Assembly: GCA_022822905.1 (NCBI GenBank)
Contig: JAJDYE010000041.1
Span: 1-64,000 of the forward strand
Direction: 5' to 3'
Source: Acidimicrobiia bacterium
GTDB taxonomy: Bacteria; Actinomycetota; Acidimicrobiia; Acidimicrobiales; Bin134
DNA length: 64,000 bases
Below the pieces are notes generated by a model, which saw only the letters and a program-made list of their open reading frames with translations, ran no database searches and had not been told where the DNA came from. Below are positions 52,270 to 60,554 of this stretch, one piece after another. Within the stretch, counting starts at the first letter, position 1; each line of letters begins with the position of its first letter. The position numbers and the translations under genes were made by a program.

Positions 52270-54212
52270 ACCAGCTCCGGTCGGTTGCGGAAATGGTCCA
52301 AAGCCTCGGGGTTGTCCAGGGCTTCGATGTTGACGATGGGCCGCCCGCAGATGGCGTCGCGCACCGCCAACTCCACCGTCTTGCCGCTGCGGGTGCGGGG
52401 GATGTCGTCCACCGCGCAGATCACCTCGGGCACATGCCGAGGGGAGGCCCCGGCCCGGATGATTGTTCTGATAGCGGCCTGCAATTCCTCGTCGAGGCGG
52501 ATGCCCTCCATCAGTTTCACGAATAACACCACCCGAGTGTCACCGTTCACCGGCTGGCCCACCACCACGCTCTCGACCACCTCGTCCATGGCATCCACCA
52601 GGCGGTATATCTCAGCCGTGCCGATTCGCACCCCGCCAGGGTTCAGCGTGGCGTCGGAACGCCCGGAGATCACGAACCCGCCGTGCTCAGTGGCGCAGAT
52701 GTAGTCGCCTTGGTGCCACCGGCCCTCAAACCGGTCGAAATAGGCGGCCCGGTACCGCTCATCGCCCCCCTCGCCCCAGAACCGGAGGGGCTGCGACGGG
52801 AATGGCGAGGAGCAAACCAGCTCGCCGAACTGCCCGATTTCGAGCCGCGAGCCATCGCCATCGAGAACCTGAATGTCCAGCCCCAGAGCGGGCCGCTGTA
52901 TCTCGCCCGACCACACCGGCGCGGTGGGGTCGCCGGCCACCAGGCAGCCGCACAGGTCGGTGCCTCCCGAGATGGATGCCATGTGAACGTCGGCTTTGAC
53001 CTCTTGGTACACGTAGTCGAAGCCGTCGGGCGACAGCGGTGAGCCGGTAGAGCAGATGGTGCGCAGCGTGCTCAAGCCGTGAGTGCGGCGGGGTGCCACC
53101 CTGGCTTTGCGCAGCGAGTCGATGTACCGGGCCGACGTGCCGAACAGGGTGACGCCGGCCCGGTCGACCAAGTCGAACAGGGTGTACGGGCTCGGATGTA
53201 CGGGGTTTCCGTCCCAAACCACCGCCGCGGCCCCCGAGGCCAGGGCCGAGGCCAGCCAGTTCCACATCATCCAGCCGGTGGTGGTGAAGTAGAACACCCG
53301 GTCGCCGGGACGTACATCGCAGTGCAGCTGGTGCTCGCACAGGTGCTTGAGCAGGATCCCACCCGCCCGGTGGACGATGCACTTGGGCCGCCCGGTGGTG
53401 CCCGAGGAATACAGCACGTACAGCGGATGGTCGAAGGGAAGCTGCTCGAACTGGATTGCTCCCGGCGGATGGGGCTCGATCCAGGCGTCGAAGTCCACCG
53501 TGCCCTCAGGCGGGCACTGTTCTGAATGCAGGCGGCTCAGCACCACAGTGACCTCTACGGTGGGGAGTCCGGCCTGTATCTCTCCCAGCCGTTCCCGGCA
53601 GTCGAATTCTTGGCCGCCGTAGACGTAGCCGTCCACCGCGAACAGCACCACGGGCTCGATCTGGCCGAAGCGGTCGAGCACTCCGGCGGTGCCGAAGTCG
53701 GGAGACGTGGATGAGAACACTGCCCCCACCGAGGCCGCGGCCAGCATCACCGCGTAGGCCTCGGGCACGTTGGGCATCCAGCACGCCACCCGGTCGCCGG
53801 GGCCCACCCCCTGGGCCCGCATGGCGCCAGCCAGCCGAGCCACCAGCGCTCGCAGCTGGCCCCGTGAGGTCTTGGTGTAGACGCCGGACTCGTCGGCGAA
53901 CACCATGACGACCTCGTCGTTGACCCCGTGCAGCAAATTCTCGGCGAAGTTGAGCCGCGCACCGTCGAAGAACCGCACGTCGGCCATGTGCTCGGCCTCG
54001 ACCACCGGAGCACTCCCCCGCTCTGAGGCCACCACCCCGCAGAAGTCCCACACCGCCGCCCAGAAAGCGCCCGGATCTTGCACCGACCACCGGTGCAGCC
54101 GTTCATATCCCCCTTCAGCCACAATGTCGATACCCGCGGCCGCGCTGAATCGGGCCAGATTGGTGTGGGCAGCCTTGTCCCGGTCAGGTGTCCACAGCGG
54201 CCGGGTGCCCAT
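52266..54212 (-). CDS. aacS: Acetoacetyl-CoA synthetase
   Basis: This 648-residue adenylate-forming enzyme activates acetoacetate with ATP and CoA. The N-terminal domain FCGVVASERGSAPV...ARLNFAENLL is typical of the AacS/AcsA class. Motifs are YSSGTTGRPKCIVH (phosphate loop), TTTGWMMWN, ISGGTDLCG and WHQGDYIC, and the catalytic Lys lies in RTRSGKTVELAV. Length matches AacS. The ATG at 54212 is six bases after a TATCTT box; longer in-frame starts have no support. It is followed by the overlapping CitE-like gene, so ketone-body or leucine-type catabolism is likely. Confidence 0.9.
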   Translation of the reverse strand: MGTRPLWTPDRDKAAHTNLARFSAAAGIDIVAEGGYERLHRWSVQDPGAFWAAVWDFCGVVASERGSAPVVEAEHMADVRFFDGARLNFAENLLHGVNDEVVMVFADESGVYTKTSRGQLRALVARLAGAMRAQGVGPGDRVACWMPNVPEAYAVMLAAASVGAVFSSTSPDFGTAGVLDRFGQIEPVVLFAVDGYVYGGQEFDCRERLGEIQAGLPTVEVTVVLSRLHSEQCPPEGTVDFDAWIEPHPPGAIQFEQLPFDHPLYVLYSSGTTGRPKCIVHRAGGILLKHLCEHQLHCDVRPGDRVFYFTTTGWMMWNWLASALASGAAAVVWDGNPVHPSPYTLFDLVDRAGVTLFGTSARYIDSLRKARVAPRRTHGLSTLRTICSTGSPLSPDGFDYVYQEVKADVHMASISGGTDLCGCLVAGDPTAPVWSGEIQRPALGLDIQVLDGDGSRLEIGQFGELVCSSPFPSQPLRFWGEGGDERYRAAYFDRFEGRWHQGDYICATEHGGFVISGRSDATLNPGGVRIGTAEIYRLVDAMDEVVESVVVGQPVNGDTRVVLFVKLMEGIRLDEELQAAIRTIIRAGASPRHVPEVICAVDDIPRTRSGKTVELAVRDAICGRPIVNIEALDNPEALDHFRNRPELV

Positions 54213-54214
54213 GG

Positions 54215-54589
54215 TCAGAAGATATTGGGGTCGGCCAGCCACCACCACCAAGCCGCAGCCGCCACCGCCCCCGCAATCAAGGCGACGAAGAAGGCCTGCT
54301 TGGCCAGCTTGTAAAGAAACACCAGCGTGGCCAGCACGGCCACCACCACCGCGGCCAGCGCCAATTCGGGGTTGGCCGTGGCGAAATCAATCAATCCAGG
54401 GGGAATGTCGTCGCGCACATTGGGCGGCAAGCAGTCGAGGGCGCTTTCGGGCAGTTTGTCGATGACCCCGTTCCGCAGGTCTGCCAGCAGATCGGGGTCG
54501 ACGCAGTCCAGCCCATCGGGCAGCTCTGGTGTCTGACCCTGCATTTGCACCCCGACATTCTCGCCTGCCAGCCCGCCGATTCCGCGCAC
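54215..54589 (-). CDS. Small membrane protein, unknown
   Basis: This 124-residue protein (GTG start at 54589; a shorter form from ATG 54544 opens MQGQTPELP) has a polar N-terminal half with two Cys and many Asp/Pro (DGLDCVDPDLLADLRN). Two membrane segments follow (LALAAVVVAVLATLVFLY and AFFVALIAGAVAAAAWWWWL). The N-terminal half would face outside and may form a disulfide. Function unknown. Confidence 0.55.
   Translation of the reverse strand: MRGIGGLAGENVGVQMQGQTPELPDGLDCVDPDLLADLRNGVIDKLPESALDCLPPNVRDDIPPGLIDFATANPELALAAVVVAVLATLVFLYKLAKQAFFVALIAGAVAAAAWWWWLADPNIF
54219..54224 (-). promoter_or_regulatory. -10 box TATCTT inside the end of the preceding gene
   Basis: On the minus strand TATCTT lies in the last codons of the membrane-protein gene (stop at 54215-54217) and is followed by six bases and the ATG at 54212. 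A leaderless internal start for aacS is likely. Confidence 0.5.
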
Positions 54590-54628
54590 CCCGGCTAAGG
54601 GCGCTGCAAATGCTGCGGTCGGTGAGGC

Positions 54629-55741
54629 CTAGCGCAGGTCGGACAGCTTGACCAGCTCGGGCTCGATGCGCTCCACGCCTGCGGTGGGCAGGAAGAACCG
54701 CCAGAAGATGCTGCCGGTGGGGCGGCCCTCGGTGTCCAGCCAGTTGTACACGCCGGGGTCTTCGTGGGCGATCACCATCTTGAAGGTGCCGTCGGCCTCC
54801 AGGGTGGTGTTGGCCCGATTGCGGCTGGTGACGCGGTTGCCGTAGTCGTAGGTCTGGCCCGCAGCGGTCCACAGGCACACGTTGCCGAATTTGCACTCCG
54901 GCCACCGCCCGGTCATCACCAGCGCCTCGTCAGGGCCGAGCACGTAGCGCCCCATGGTGTAGTAGGCGTCGAAGGCCGCGAAGCCCATGGTACCGGGCGG
55001 CTGTGGATCGGGCAGCACGTTGGGCTCTCGGCTGACCCACGCCGGCAAGGGATAGGTGCCGGGGATGGGCTGCTGGAGGGTCTTGCCCAGCACGTGGTTG
55101 TTCACCCGGCCGATAGCCGCGGCCACGGTCTCATCGGTCCACCGCGTGGCCGGCCCCACCGGCGACAGGCACTCGATGGTGAGGGGGATGTGGAGCGACT
55201 CGTCGGCCGCGGCCGGCTTGGGGACCTCGAAATAGTGCCGGGTGGTGATCCGGCCTGCCTCGGGGGGCAGGTCTAGCCAGTTCCGGTCCCGGGGCTCGCC
55301 GCCAAGGAACACCTCGTAGTTGCCGTCGGCGTCAACGTCGATGTCGTCGTCGTTGAGCACCCCGCCGGTGCCGGTGGCGTATCGGCCTTCGGATGAGCCC
55401 AATTCCACCGTGAACGAAGTGTAGACCGCTCCGGCCAAGTTGCCAGTGACCCGATAGGCCAGATCCCCGGTCACCGGAGCCTCGAAGTACACCGCATCGG
55501 CGTTGTCACCGGTGAACTTGCGGGTGGGCGACACGATCCGGCGCCACACCGGGCGCTCGGGATCGAACTCGGCGTGGGAGAACAGGGCCGACTGGAGGAT
55601 GTGCAGCACCAGGCGGTGGCTGTCGGCGATGTCCTGCTCGCCGGACACCCCCCACTCCTCCCCGCAGAAGCGGTCGCTCACCTGCCCCAGGGCATCAACC
55701 ATCTCTGCCCACGCCGCCTGGGTCTTGGTCTGGTCAGCCAT
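54629..55741 (-). CDS. DUF1214 domain-containing protein
   Basis: This 370-residue protein matches DUF1214 in its C-terminal third (PPGTMGFAAFDAYYTMGRYVLGPDEALVMTGRWPECKFGNVCLW and VIAHEDPGVYNWLDTEGRPTGSIFWRFFLP). The N-terminal part (VSDRFCGEEWGVSGEQDIADSHRLVLHILQSAL) is the companion domain seen in actinobacterial members. The family's role is unknown; it often neighbours lipid or steroid catabolic genes. AAGGGGGAGA precedes the ATG. No signal peptide is seen. Confidence 0.85.
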   Translation of the reverse strand: MADQTKTQAAWAEMVDALGQVSDRFCGEEWGVSGEQDIADSHRLVLHILQSALFSHAEFDPERPVWRRIVSPTRKFTGDNADAVYFEAPVTGDLAYRVTGNLAGAVYTSFTVELGSSEGRYATGTGGVLNDDDIDVDADGNYEVFLGGEPRDRNWLDLPPEAGRITTRHYFEVPKPAAADESLHIPLTIECLSPVGPATRWTDETVAAAIGRVNNHVLGKTLQQPIPGTYPLPAWVSREPNVLPDPQPPGTMGFAAFDAYYTMGRYVLGPDEALVMTGRWPECKFGNVCLWTAAGQTYDYGNRVTSRNRANTTLEADGTFKMVIAHEDPGVYNWLDTEGRPTGSIFWRFFLPTAGVERIEPELVKLSDLR

Positions 55742-55828
55742 AACGATCTCCCCCTTTTGGATTGTCGCGGGACGTTACCGCAGCGGCTTGGACTCGCCAC
55801 CATCCACCAAACCGTCACCCCCCGTCGG

Positions 55829-55834
55829 TATGGT
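55829..55834 (+). promoter_or_regulatory. -10 box TATGGT for a leaderless transcript
   Basis: TATGGT is followed by CGAAAC and the GTG at 55841. It decides the start of the metallopeptidase gene, whose frame is open far upstream into the divergent gene. Confidence 0.55.
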
Positions 55835-55840
55835 CGAAAC

Positions 55841-56416
55841 GTGAATTCGGCCCTCGTGGACACCGCGATCGACGCAGCAGCAGGCGCTGCCGTCGAAGTA
55901 TTTCCTGAGGCGCTGCCGCGGCTGCCGATCCGCGTTATCCGCAGTCCAAGGCGTCGAAAGACGGCCGCGGCCAAGATCCTGCCCGACTGCATTGAAGTTC
56001 GGGTTCCCGCCGGAATGACGCCCAATGCCGAGGCCGAGATGGTGGCCAGCCTGGTGACCCGGCTCGAGCGCAAGCGGGCGGCCGAGGCCGGCGGTGTGAA
56101 TTTGGCCGAGCGGGCCGTCAAGCTGGCCTCCCGCTACGGCCTGCCTCATCCGGAGTCGGTCACCTGGGCCGAGCAGAACGACCGCTGGGCGTCATGCACC
56201 TCGGCCCGGGGCACCATCCGCATATCCACCCGTCTGGCCCGCGTGCCGGGCTGGGTACTCGATGCGGTCATCGTCCACGAGCTAGCCCACCTCAGCGAGC
56301 CCAATCACAGTCCCGCCTTTTGGGAGCTGGCCAACCGCTACCCCCGCCAAGAACGGGCTTCCGGCTTTCTAGAGGCCATGAGCGGCGGTCACTCCGACCC
56401 CTGCCACTCTGTTTGA
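55841..56416 (+). CDS. YgjP/DUF45-type zinc metallopeptidase
   Basis: This 191-residue protein has the HExxH zinc motif in VIVHELAHLSEPNHSPAFW, with the extra His of EPNH as third ligand. The upstream segment NDRWASCTSARGTIRISTRLARVPGWVLD is the hallmark of the YgjP-like (DUF45, WLM-related) family. Substrates are unknown. The first 50 residues are poorly conserved. The GTG start is supported by the TATGGT box. It ends before the DegT-fold gene with an 85-base gap that shows no clear promoter. Confidence 0.88.
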   Translation: MNSALVDTAIDAAAGAAVEVFPEALPRLPIRVIRSPRRRKTAAAKILPDCIEVRVPAGMTPNAEAEMVASLVTRLERKRAAEAGGVNLAERAVKLASRYGLPHPESVTWAEQNDRWASCTSARGTIRISTRLARVPGWVLDAVIVHELAHLSEPNHSPAFWELANRYPRQERASGFLEAMSGGHSDPCHSV

Positions 56417-56501
56417 ACCCAGCGCAAGTCTGAATCACCCCTGGCTCTGACCCATTGCCTGATCGCGCCTCATTGGATGGGGTGGGGCAAACTGAGGGCT
56501 G

Positions 56502-57707
56502 ATGGGCGAGCGGATCTTCTATGCGGCCAGCGTGCACGACGAGGCCGAGATCGAAGCGGTGACAGAGGTGCTACGCGGCGGGGCGGCAGCGCTGTGGCCG
56601 GGGCGCAACGTGACCGCTTTTGAGTGGGCGGTGGCCGAGCGGTTCGGCAAACAGCGGGGCCTCATGTGCAACTCGGGGTCTTCCGCTCTGTATCTGGCGG
56701 TGGAACTGGCCGACCTGCCTCCGGGCAGCGAGGTGATCACCGCGGCGGTGACCTTCTCCACCGATGTGGCCCCGCTGGTGCGAGCCGGGCTGGTGCCGGT
56801 GTTCGCCGACGTGGACCCCGACACCTACCAGATCGACGTCGATTCCATCGAGAGCCTCATCAGTCCTGACACCCGGGCCATCTTGGCCCCCAACCTCATA
56901 GGCAACGCCCCCGACTGGGACGCCATCCGGGCCATCGCAAACCGCCACGGGCTGTTTGTGATCGAGGACAGCTGCGACGCCTTGGGACCGGCGCTGCGGG
57001 GCACGCCCACCGGCACCCGCAGCGATCTGACCGTCACCAGCTTCGCGTCGTCGCACATCATCACCTGCGCGGGCAACGGCGGCATGGTGCTGCTCGACGA
57101 CGAGAACCTGCGAGACCGGGGTCTGCTGCTGCGCCGCTGGGGGCGCCGCTCCGAGCTGCACTTCTACGGCTCCAAACGCCGAGACCGGAACTTCTGGGAG
57201 GAACTCGACGGCATCCACTACGACAACCAGTTCATTTTCGACGAGCTGGCCTGGAACTTCGAGCCCTCCGAGATCGGGGCCGCCTTCGGCCGCCAGCAGC
57301 TCGACAAGGTGCCCGCCAACTTCGCCCGGCGCACTCGCAGCTTCGACCTCTACACGGATTTCTTCTCGAACCACGCCGACCGCTTCCGCCTCCCCCGCAA
57401 GACCGAGGGGCTGGACACCGCCTGGCTGTGCTACCCGCTCACCATCGCCCCCGATGCCGGCTTCGTGCGCGCCGACCTGCAAGCCCATCTCGACGGCAAC
57501 GGGGTGGACACCCGCACGGTGTGGACCGGCAACGCCACTCGCCAGCCGTTTATGGCCGGGGTGGACTTCCGCCAACCCGAAGCCGGACTCCCCCATGCCG
57601 ACGCCATCATGGAACGGGGTGTGGTACTTCCCATGAACCACTCCCTAGACGACGAAGACATCGGCTACGTAATCGGCCTGATAGAAACTTTCCTGACCAC
57701 CACCTAA
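56502..57707 (+). CDS. DegT/DnrJ-fold PLP enzyme with His in place of the catalytic Lys (ColD/E1-type dehydratase candidate)
   Basis: This 401-residue protein has the fold of sugar aminotransferases (WPGRNVTAFEWAVAERFG, CNSGSSALYLAVELA, VIEDSCDALGP). At the PLP site it reads SFASSHIITCAGNGG, so His185 stands where aminotransferases have Lys. This exchange is known from ColD (GDP-4-keto-6-deoxymannose 3-dehydratase) and E1/RfbH, which bind PMP and remove a 3-hydroxyl. A deoxysugar or related dehydratase is therefore more likely than an aminotransferase. No ferredoxin-type partner (as E3) is seen nearby; alcohol dehydrogenase and SDR genes follow. Confidence 0.8.
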   Translation: MGERIFYAASVHDEAEIEAVTEVLRGGAAALWPGRNVTAFEWAVAERFGKQRGLMCNSGSSALYLAVELADLPPGSEVITAAVTFSTDVAPLVRAGLVPVFADVDPDTYQIDVDSIESLISPDTRAILAPNLIGNAPDWDAIRAIANRHGLFVIEDSCDALGPALRGTPTGTRSDLTVTSFASSHIITCAGNGGMVLLDDENLRDRGLLLRRWGRRSELHFYGSKRRDRNFWEELDGIHYDNQFIFDELAWNFEPSEIGAAFGRQQLDKVPANFARRTRSFDLYTDFFSNHADRFRLPRKTEGLDTAWLCYPLTIAPDAGFVRADLQAHLDGNGVDTRTVWTGNATRQPFMAGVDFRQPEAGLPHADAIMERGVVLPMNHSLDDEDIGYVIGLIETFLTTT

Positions 57708-57731
57708 TTCCCAGTATTCCCTAATTCCCAG
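57703..57731 (+). repeat. Direct repeat of 12 bp at a gene end, period 17
   Basis: CCTAATTCCCAG occurs at 57703-57714 and 57720-57731. The first copy contains the TAA stop of the DegT-fold gene. Confidence 0.7.
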
Positions 57732-57748
57732 AACTAGAGGAGAACCCC

Positions 57749-58834
57749 ATGCGCGGTGCCGTTTTGCACACCAGCTCCGGCGAGTTGGTCGTCGAGAATC
57801 TGACCGTCGACAAGCCCAATCCCAACGAGGTGCTCATCAGCACCACTCACGCCGGGCTGTGCCACTCCGACCTGCACTTCATGGACGGCCACTGGCCAGT
57901 AGCCCAGTCGATGGTGATGGGCCACGAGTCGGCTGGCGTCGTCGCCGCGGTGGGCGAGGACGTGACCTATGTGAAGCCCGGCGACCACGTCATCACCTGC
58001 GTGTCGATGTGGTGCGGGGTGTGCCGCACCTGCCTACAAGGCAAGCCCTACCTATGCCTCGACGCTGATTCCATGCGCTCGGGCCGCCCCACCCCTTCGC
58101 TGCGGTTCGACGACGGCCGGGGCTGCACCGCCTTCGCCGGGCTGGGGTCGTTCGCCGAGGAGTTGCTGGTACACGAGCGGGCCGTGGTCAAGATCCGAGA
58201 CGACATGCCACTGGACCGGGCCGCGCTTATCGGCTGCGGGGTCACCACCGGGCTGGGTGCGGTCATGCGCACCGCGGCGGTGCCTGCCGGATCCAGCGTG
58301 GTGGTGATCGGCTGCGGCGGCATCGGACTGTCGGCCGTGCAGGGCGCCCGCATCGTGGGTGCCACGCCGATCATCGCGGTCGATCTGGTGGCCTCCAAGC
58401 TGGAGATGGCCCGCACGCTGGGCGCCACCCACACGGTGAACCCATCGGAGACCGATCCGGTGGCCGCGGTCCACGAAATCACCGGAGGCGGCGCCGACTA
58501 CTCATTTGAGGCCATCGGCCTGAGCGCCACTGCCGAGCAAGCCTGGGCCATGATCGGCATCGGCGGCACGGCCACGGTGATCGGCATGCTGCCCATGACC
58601 AGCCAGGTGACCATCCCCGGCGGCGAGATCATCTTGAGCGAGAAGAAGCTCCAGGGATCGCTGATGGGCGGCAACCGCTTCCGCCTGGACATGCCCAAGT
58701 TCATCGACCTGTACCTGGACGGGCGGCTCAAGCTCGACGAAATGGTGTCGGCCACCATCGATATCACCGAGGTGAACGACGGCTACGCCGCCATGAAGGC
58801 GGGCGAAACGCTGCGCTCGGTGATCGCCTTCTGA
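57749..58834 (+). CDS. Zinc-dependent alcohol dehydrogenase (medium-chain, class III-like)
   Basis: This 361-residue oxidoreductase has catalytic zinc ligands in GLCHSDLH and GHESAGVV, structural zinc cysteines in CGVCRTCLQGKPYLC, the Rossmann motif GCGGIGLSAVQGA and the NAD-type acidic residue in AVDLVASK. The shape matches actinobacterial Zn alcohol dehydrogenases close to the formaldehyde/NDMA-dependent type. AGAGGAGAA precedes the ATG. It begins a run of four co-directional oxidoreductase-type genes; its alcohol is unknown. Confidence 0.9.
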   Translation: MRGAVLHTSSGELVVENLTVDKPNPNEVLISTTHAGLCHSDLHFMDGHWPVAQSMVMGHESAGVVAAVGEDVTYVKPGDHVITCVSMWCGVCRTCLQGKPYLCLDADSMRSGRPTPSLRFDDGRGCTAFAGLGSFAEELLVHERAVVKIRDDMPLDRAALIGCGVTTGLGAVMRTAAVPAGSSVVVIGCGGIGLSAVQGARIVGATPIIAVDLVASKLEMARTLGATHTVNPSETDPVAAVHEITGGGADYSFEAIGLSATAEQAWAMIGIGGTATVIGMLPMTSQVTIPGGEIILSEKKLQGSLMGGNRFRLDMPKFIDLYLDGRLKLDEMVSATIDITEVNDGYAAMKAGETLRSVIAF

Positions 58835-58875
58835 GTAACCCCTCCCCTGCTGCAACATCGAAAAGGAGCACCACA

Positions 58876-59673
58876 ATGGGACAACTGGACGACCGGGTGG
58901 CGGTAGTCACCGGCGGCGCTGACGGCATCGGCCACGGCATCTGCCGGCGGTTCGCCGCCGAGGGGGCCAAGCTGCTGGTCACCGACATCGATGGCGAGGC
59001 CGCCGAGCGGGTGGCCGGCGAACTGCGCGACGAGTTCAATGTCGACGCCCGGCCGATGCGGGTTGACGTGGCCGACAAGGGCGAGGTGCTGGCCATGGTG
59101 GACGCCGCGGTCGACCACTGGGGCAGTCTGGATGTGCTCATCAACAACGCCTGGGGCGGCGGGGAGCTGAGCCGGGTGGAGATCAAAACCGACCAGCTGA
59201 TGAACGACGCCATGCACGTGGGGCTGTACGGCCCGCTGTGGGCCATGCAGGCCGCCTTCCGGGTCATGCGGGATCAGCAGTACGGCCGGATCGTGAATCT
59301 GTGCTCGCTCAACGGGGTGAACGCCCACATGGGCACGCTGGAGTACAACTGCGCCAAAGAGGCGTTGCGAACATTGAGCCGCACCGCCGCTCGAGAGTGG
59401 GCCCCGTACGGCATCGTGGTGAACGTGATCTGCCCGGGCGCCAAGACCGCGTCGGCCCGCCGGGTGGAGCAGATGATGCCCGATCTCATCCGCAACGCCG
59501 AGGCGGCCAACCCCATGGGCCGCATGGGCGACCCCGAGGGCGACATCGCCCCAGTGGCGTTGTTCTTGTCGACCGAGGACGCCCAGTACCTCACCGGCAA
59601 CACGCTGTACGTGGACGGCGGCAGCCACATAAACGGCGCCAACTGGGCCCCCGACATGCCCGAGACTCCGTAA
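58876..59673 (+). CDS. Short-chain dehydrogenase/reductase (SDR), first of two
   Basis: This 265-residue SDR has the NAD(P) motif TGGADGIGHGI, acidic DIDGEA (favouring NAD), NNAWGGG, catalytic Ser in NLCSLNGVN, and Tyr-x3-Lys in EYNCAKEAL. The C-terminus VALFLSTEDAQYLTGNTLYVDGG is classic. AAAAGGAG lies upstream of the ATG, 41 bases after the alcohol dehydrogenase gene. The substrate is unknown. Confidence 0.92.
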   Translation: MGQLDDRVAVVTGGADGIGHGICRRFAAEGAKLLVTDIDGEAAERVAGELRDEFNVDARPMRVDVADKGEVLAMVDAAVDHWGSLDVLINNAWGGGELSRVEIKTDQLMNDAMHVGLYGPLWAMQAAFRVMRDQQYGRIVNLCSLNGVNAHMGTLEYNCAKEALRTLSRTAAREWAPYGIVVNVICPGAKTASARRVEQMMPDLIRNAEAANPMGRMGDPEGDIAPVALFLSTEDAQYLTGNTLYVDGGSHINGANWAPDMPETP

Positions 59674-59684
59674 CGCCGACACCG

Positions 59685-59738
59685 CAGGCGTCGGACCGAG
59701 ACACCGTGATCAGCAAGCCAAACCACAGGCGTCGGACC
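59685..59738 (+). repeat. Direct repeat of 13 bp between the two SDR genes, period 41
   Basis: CAGGCGTCGGACC occurs at 59685-59697 and 59726-59738, with imperfect similarity continuing to an ACCGT word after each copy. It fills most of the gap between the SDR genes. Confidence 0.7.
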
Positions 59739-59767
59739 AGAGGACCGTTGTGAACAAGGAAAGGTCA

Positions 59768-60544
59768 ATGGCTGGCAAGGTGGCCATCATCACCGGGGCG
59801 GGGCCGGGGGTGGGTCGGGCTAGTGCGCTGGCCATGGCTGCCGACGGGGCCGACATAGCTCTTGCGGCCCGCCGTGTGGAACCACTTCAGGCGCTGGCCG
59901 CTGAGATTGCCGACGCCACCGGGCGGCGGGTGATCGCGGTGCCCACTGACATTTCCGACCTCGCATCGGCCGCGGCGCTGGCCGACACCGCGGCCGAGGA
60001 GTTGGGCCGGGTGGATGCGGTGGTGAACGTGGCCACCGCCGGTGGTGCCCGCTCTGCCGTGGCCAACATCGACTGGGACGAATACCGGCATTCCTTCGAG
60101 ATCAATGTGCTCGGAACCTTAGAGGTGAGCCGTCGCGCCGCCGAGCACATGAAGGCGACGGGCGGCGGTTCGATCGTGCAGATCAGCACGCTCAGCACCC
60201 ACTCGGTGCCCGAGAAGATGGCCATCTACACCTCCACCAAATCGGCCATGCACACCGCATCTATGGTGATGGCCCGGGAGCTGGGGCCCCACAACATCCG
60301 GGTGAACATCGTGACTCCGGGCTACATCACCGGCGACAACCTCGACCGACTGTGGGGCAACATCGCCCAGCAAACCGGCAAGACCGCCCAACAGGTTTCC
60401 GACCGGGCGGCCCGAGCCGCGGCCCTCAACCGCCACGTCGACCCCGAGGACATCGCTGAGGCCGTGCTGTTTCTGGCCTCCGAGCGGGGCCGAGGGGTGA
60501 CCGGCCAGGAGATCAGGGTGGACGCCGGTCAGGTGATCGGTTGA
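59768..60544 (+). CDS. Short-chain dehydrogenase/reductase (SDR), second of two
   Basis: This 258-residue SDR has TGAGPGVGRASALAMA, NVATAGG (a variant NNAG motif), catalytic ISTLSTHSV and Tyr-x3-Lys in YTSTKSAMH, and the tail GRGVTGQEIRVDAGQVIG. AAGGAAAGG lies seven bases before the ATG at 59768. It differs enough from the first SDR to have another substrate. It converges on the class III aminotransferase gene with a 10-base gap. Confidence 0.92.
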   Translation: MAGKVAIITGAGPGVGRASALAMAADGADIALAARRVEPLQALAAEIADATGRRVIAVPTDISDLASAAALADTAAEELGRVDAVVNVATAGGARSAVANIDWDEYRHSFEINVLGTLEVSRRAAEHMKATGGGSIVQISTLSTHSVPEKMAIYTSTKSAMHTASMVMARELGPHNIRVNIVTPGYITGDNLDRLWGNIAQQTGKTAQQVSDRAARAAALNRHVDPEDIAEAVLFLASERGRGVTGQEIRVDAGQVIG

Positions 60545-60554
60545 GCCAGCCCGC

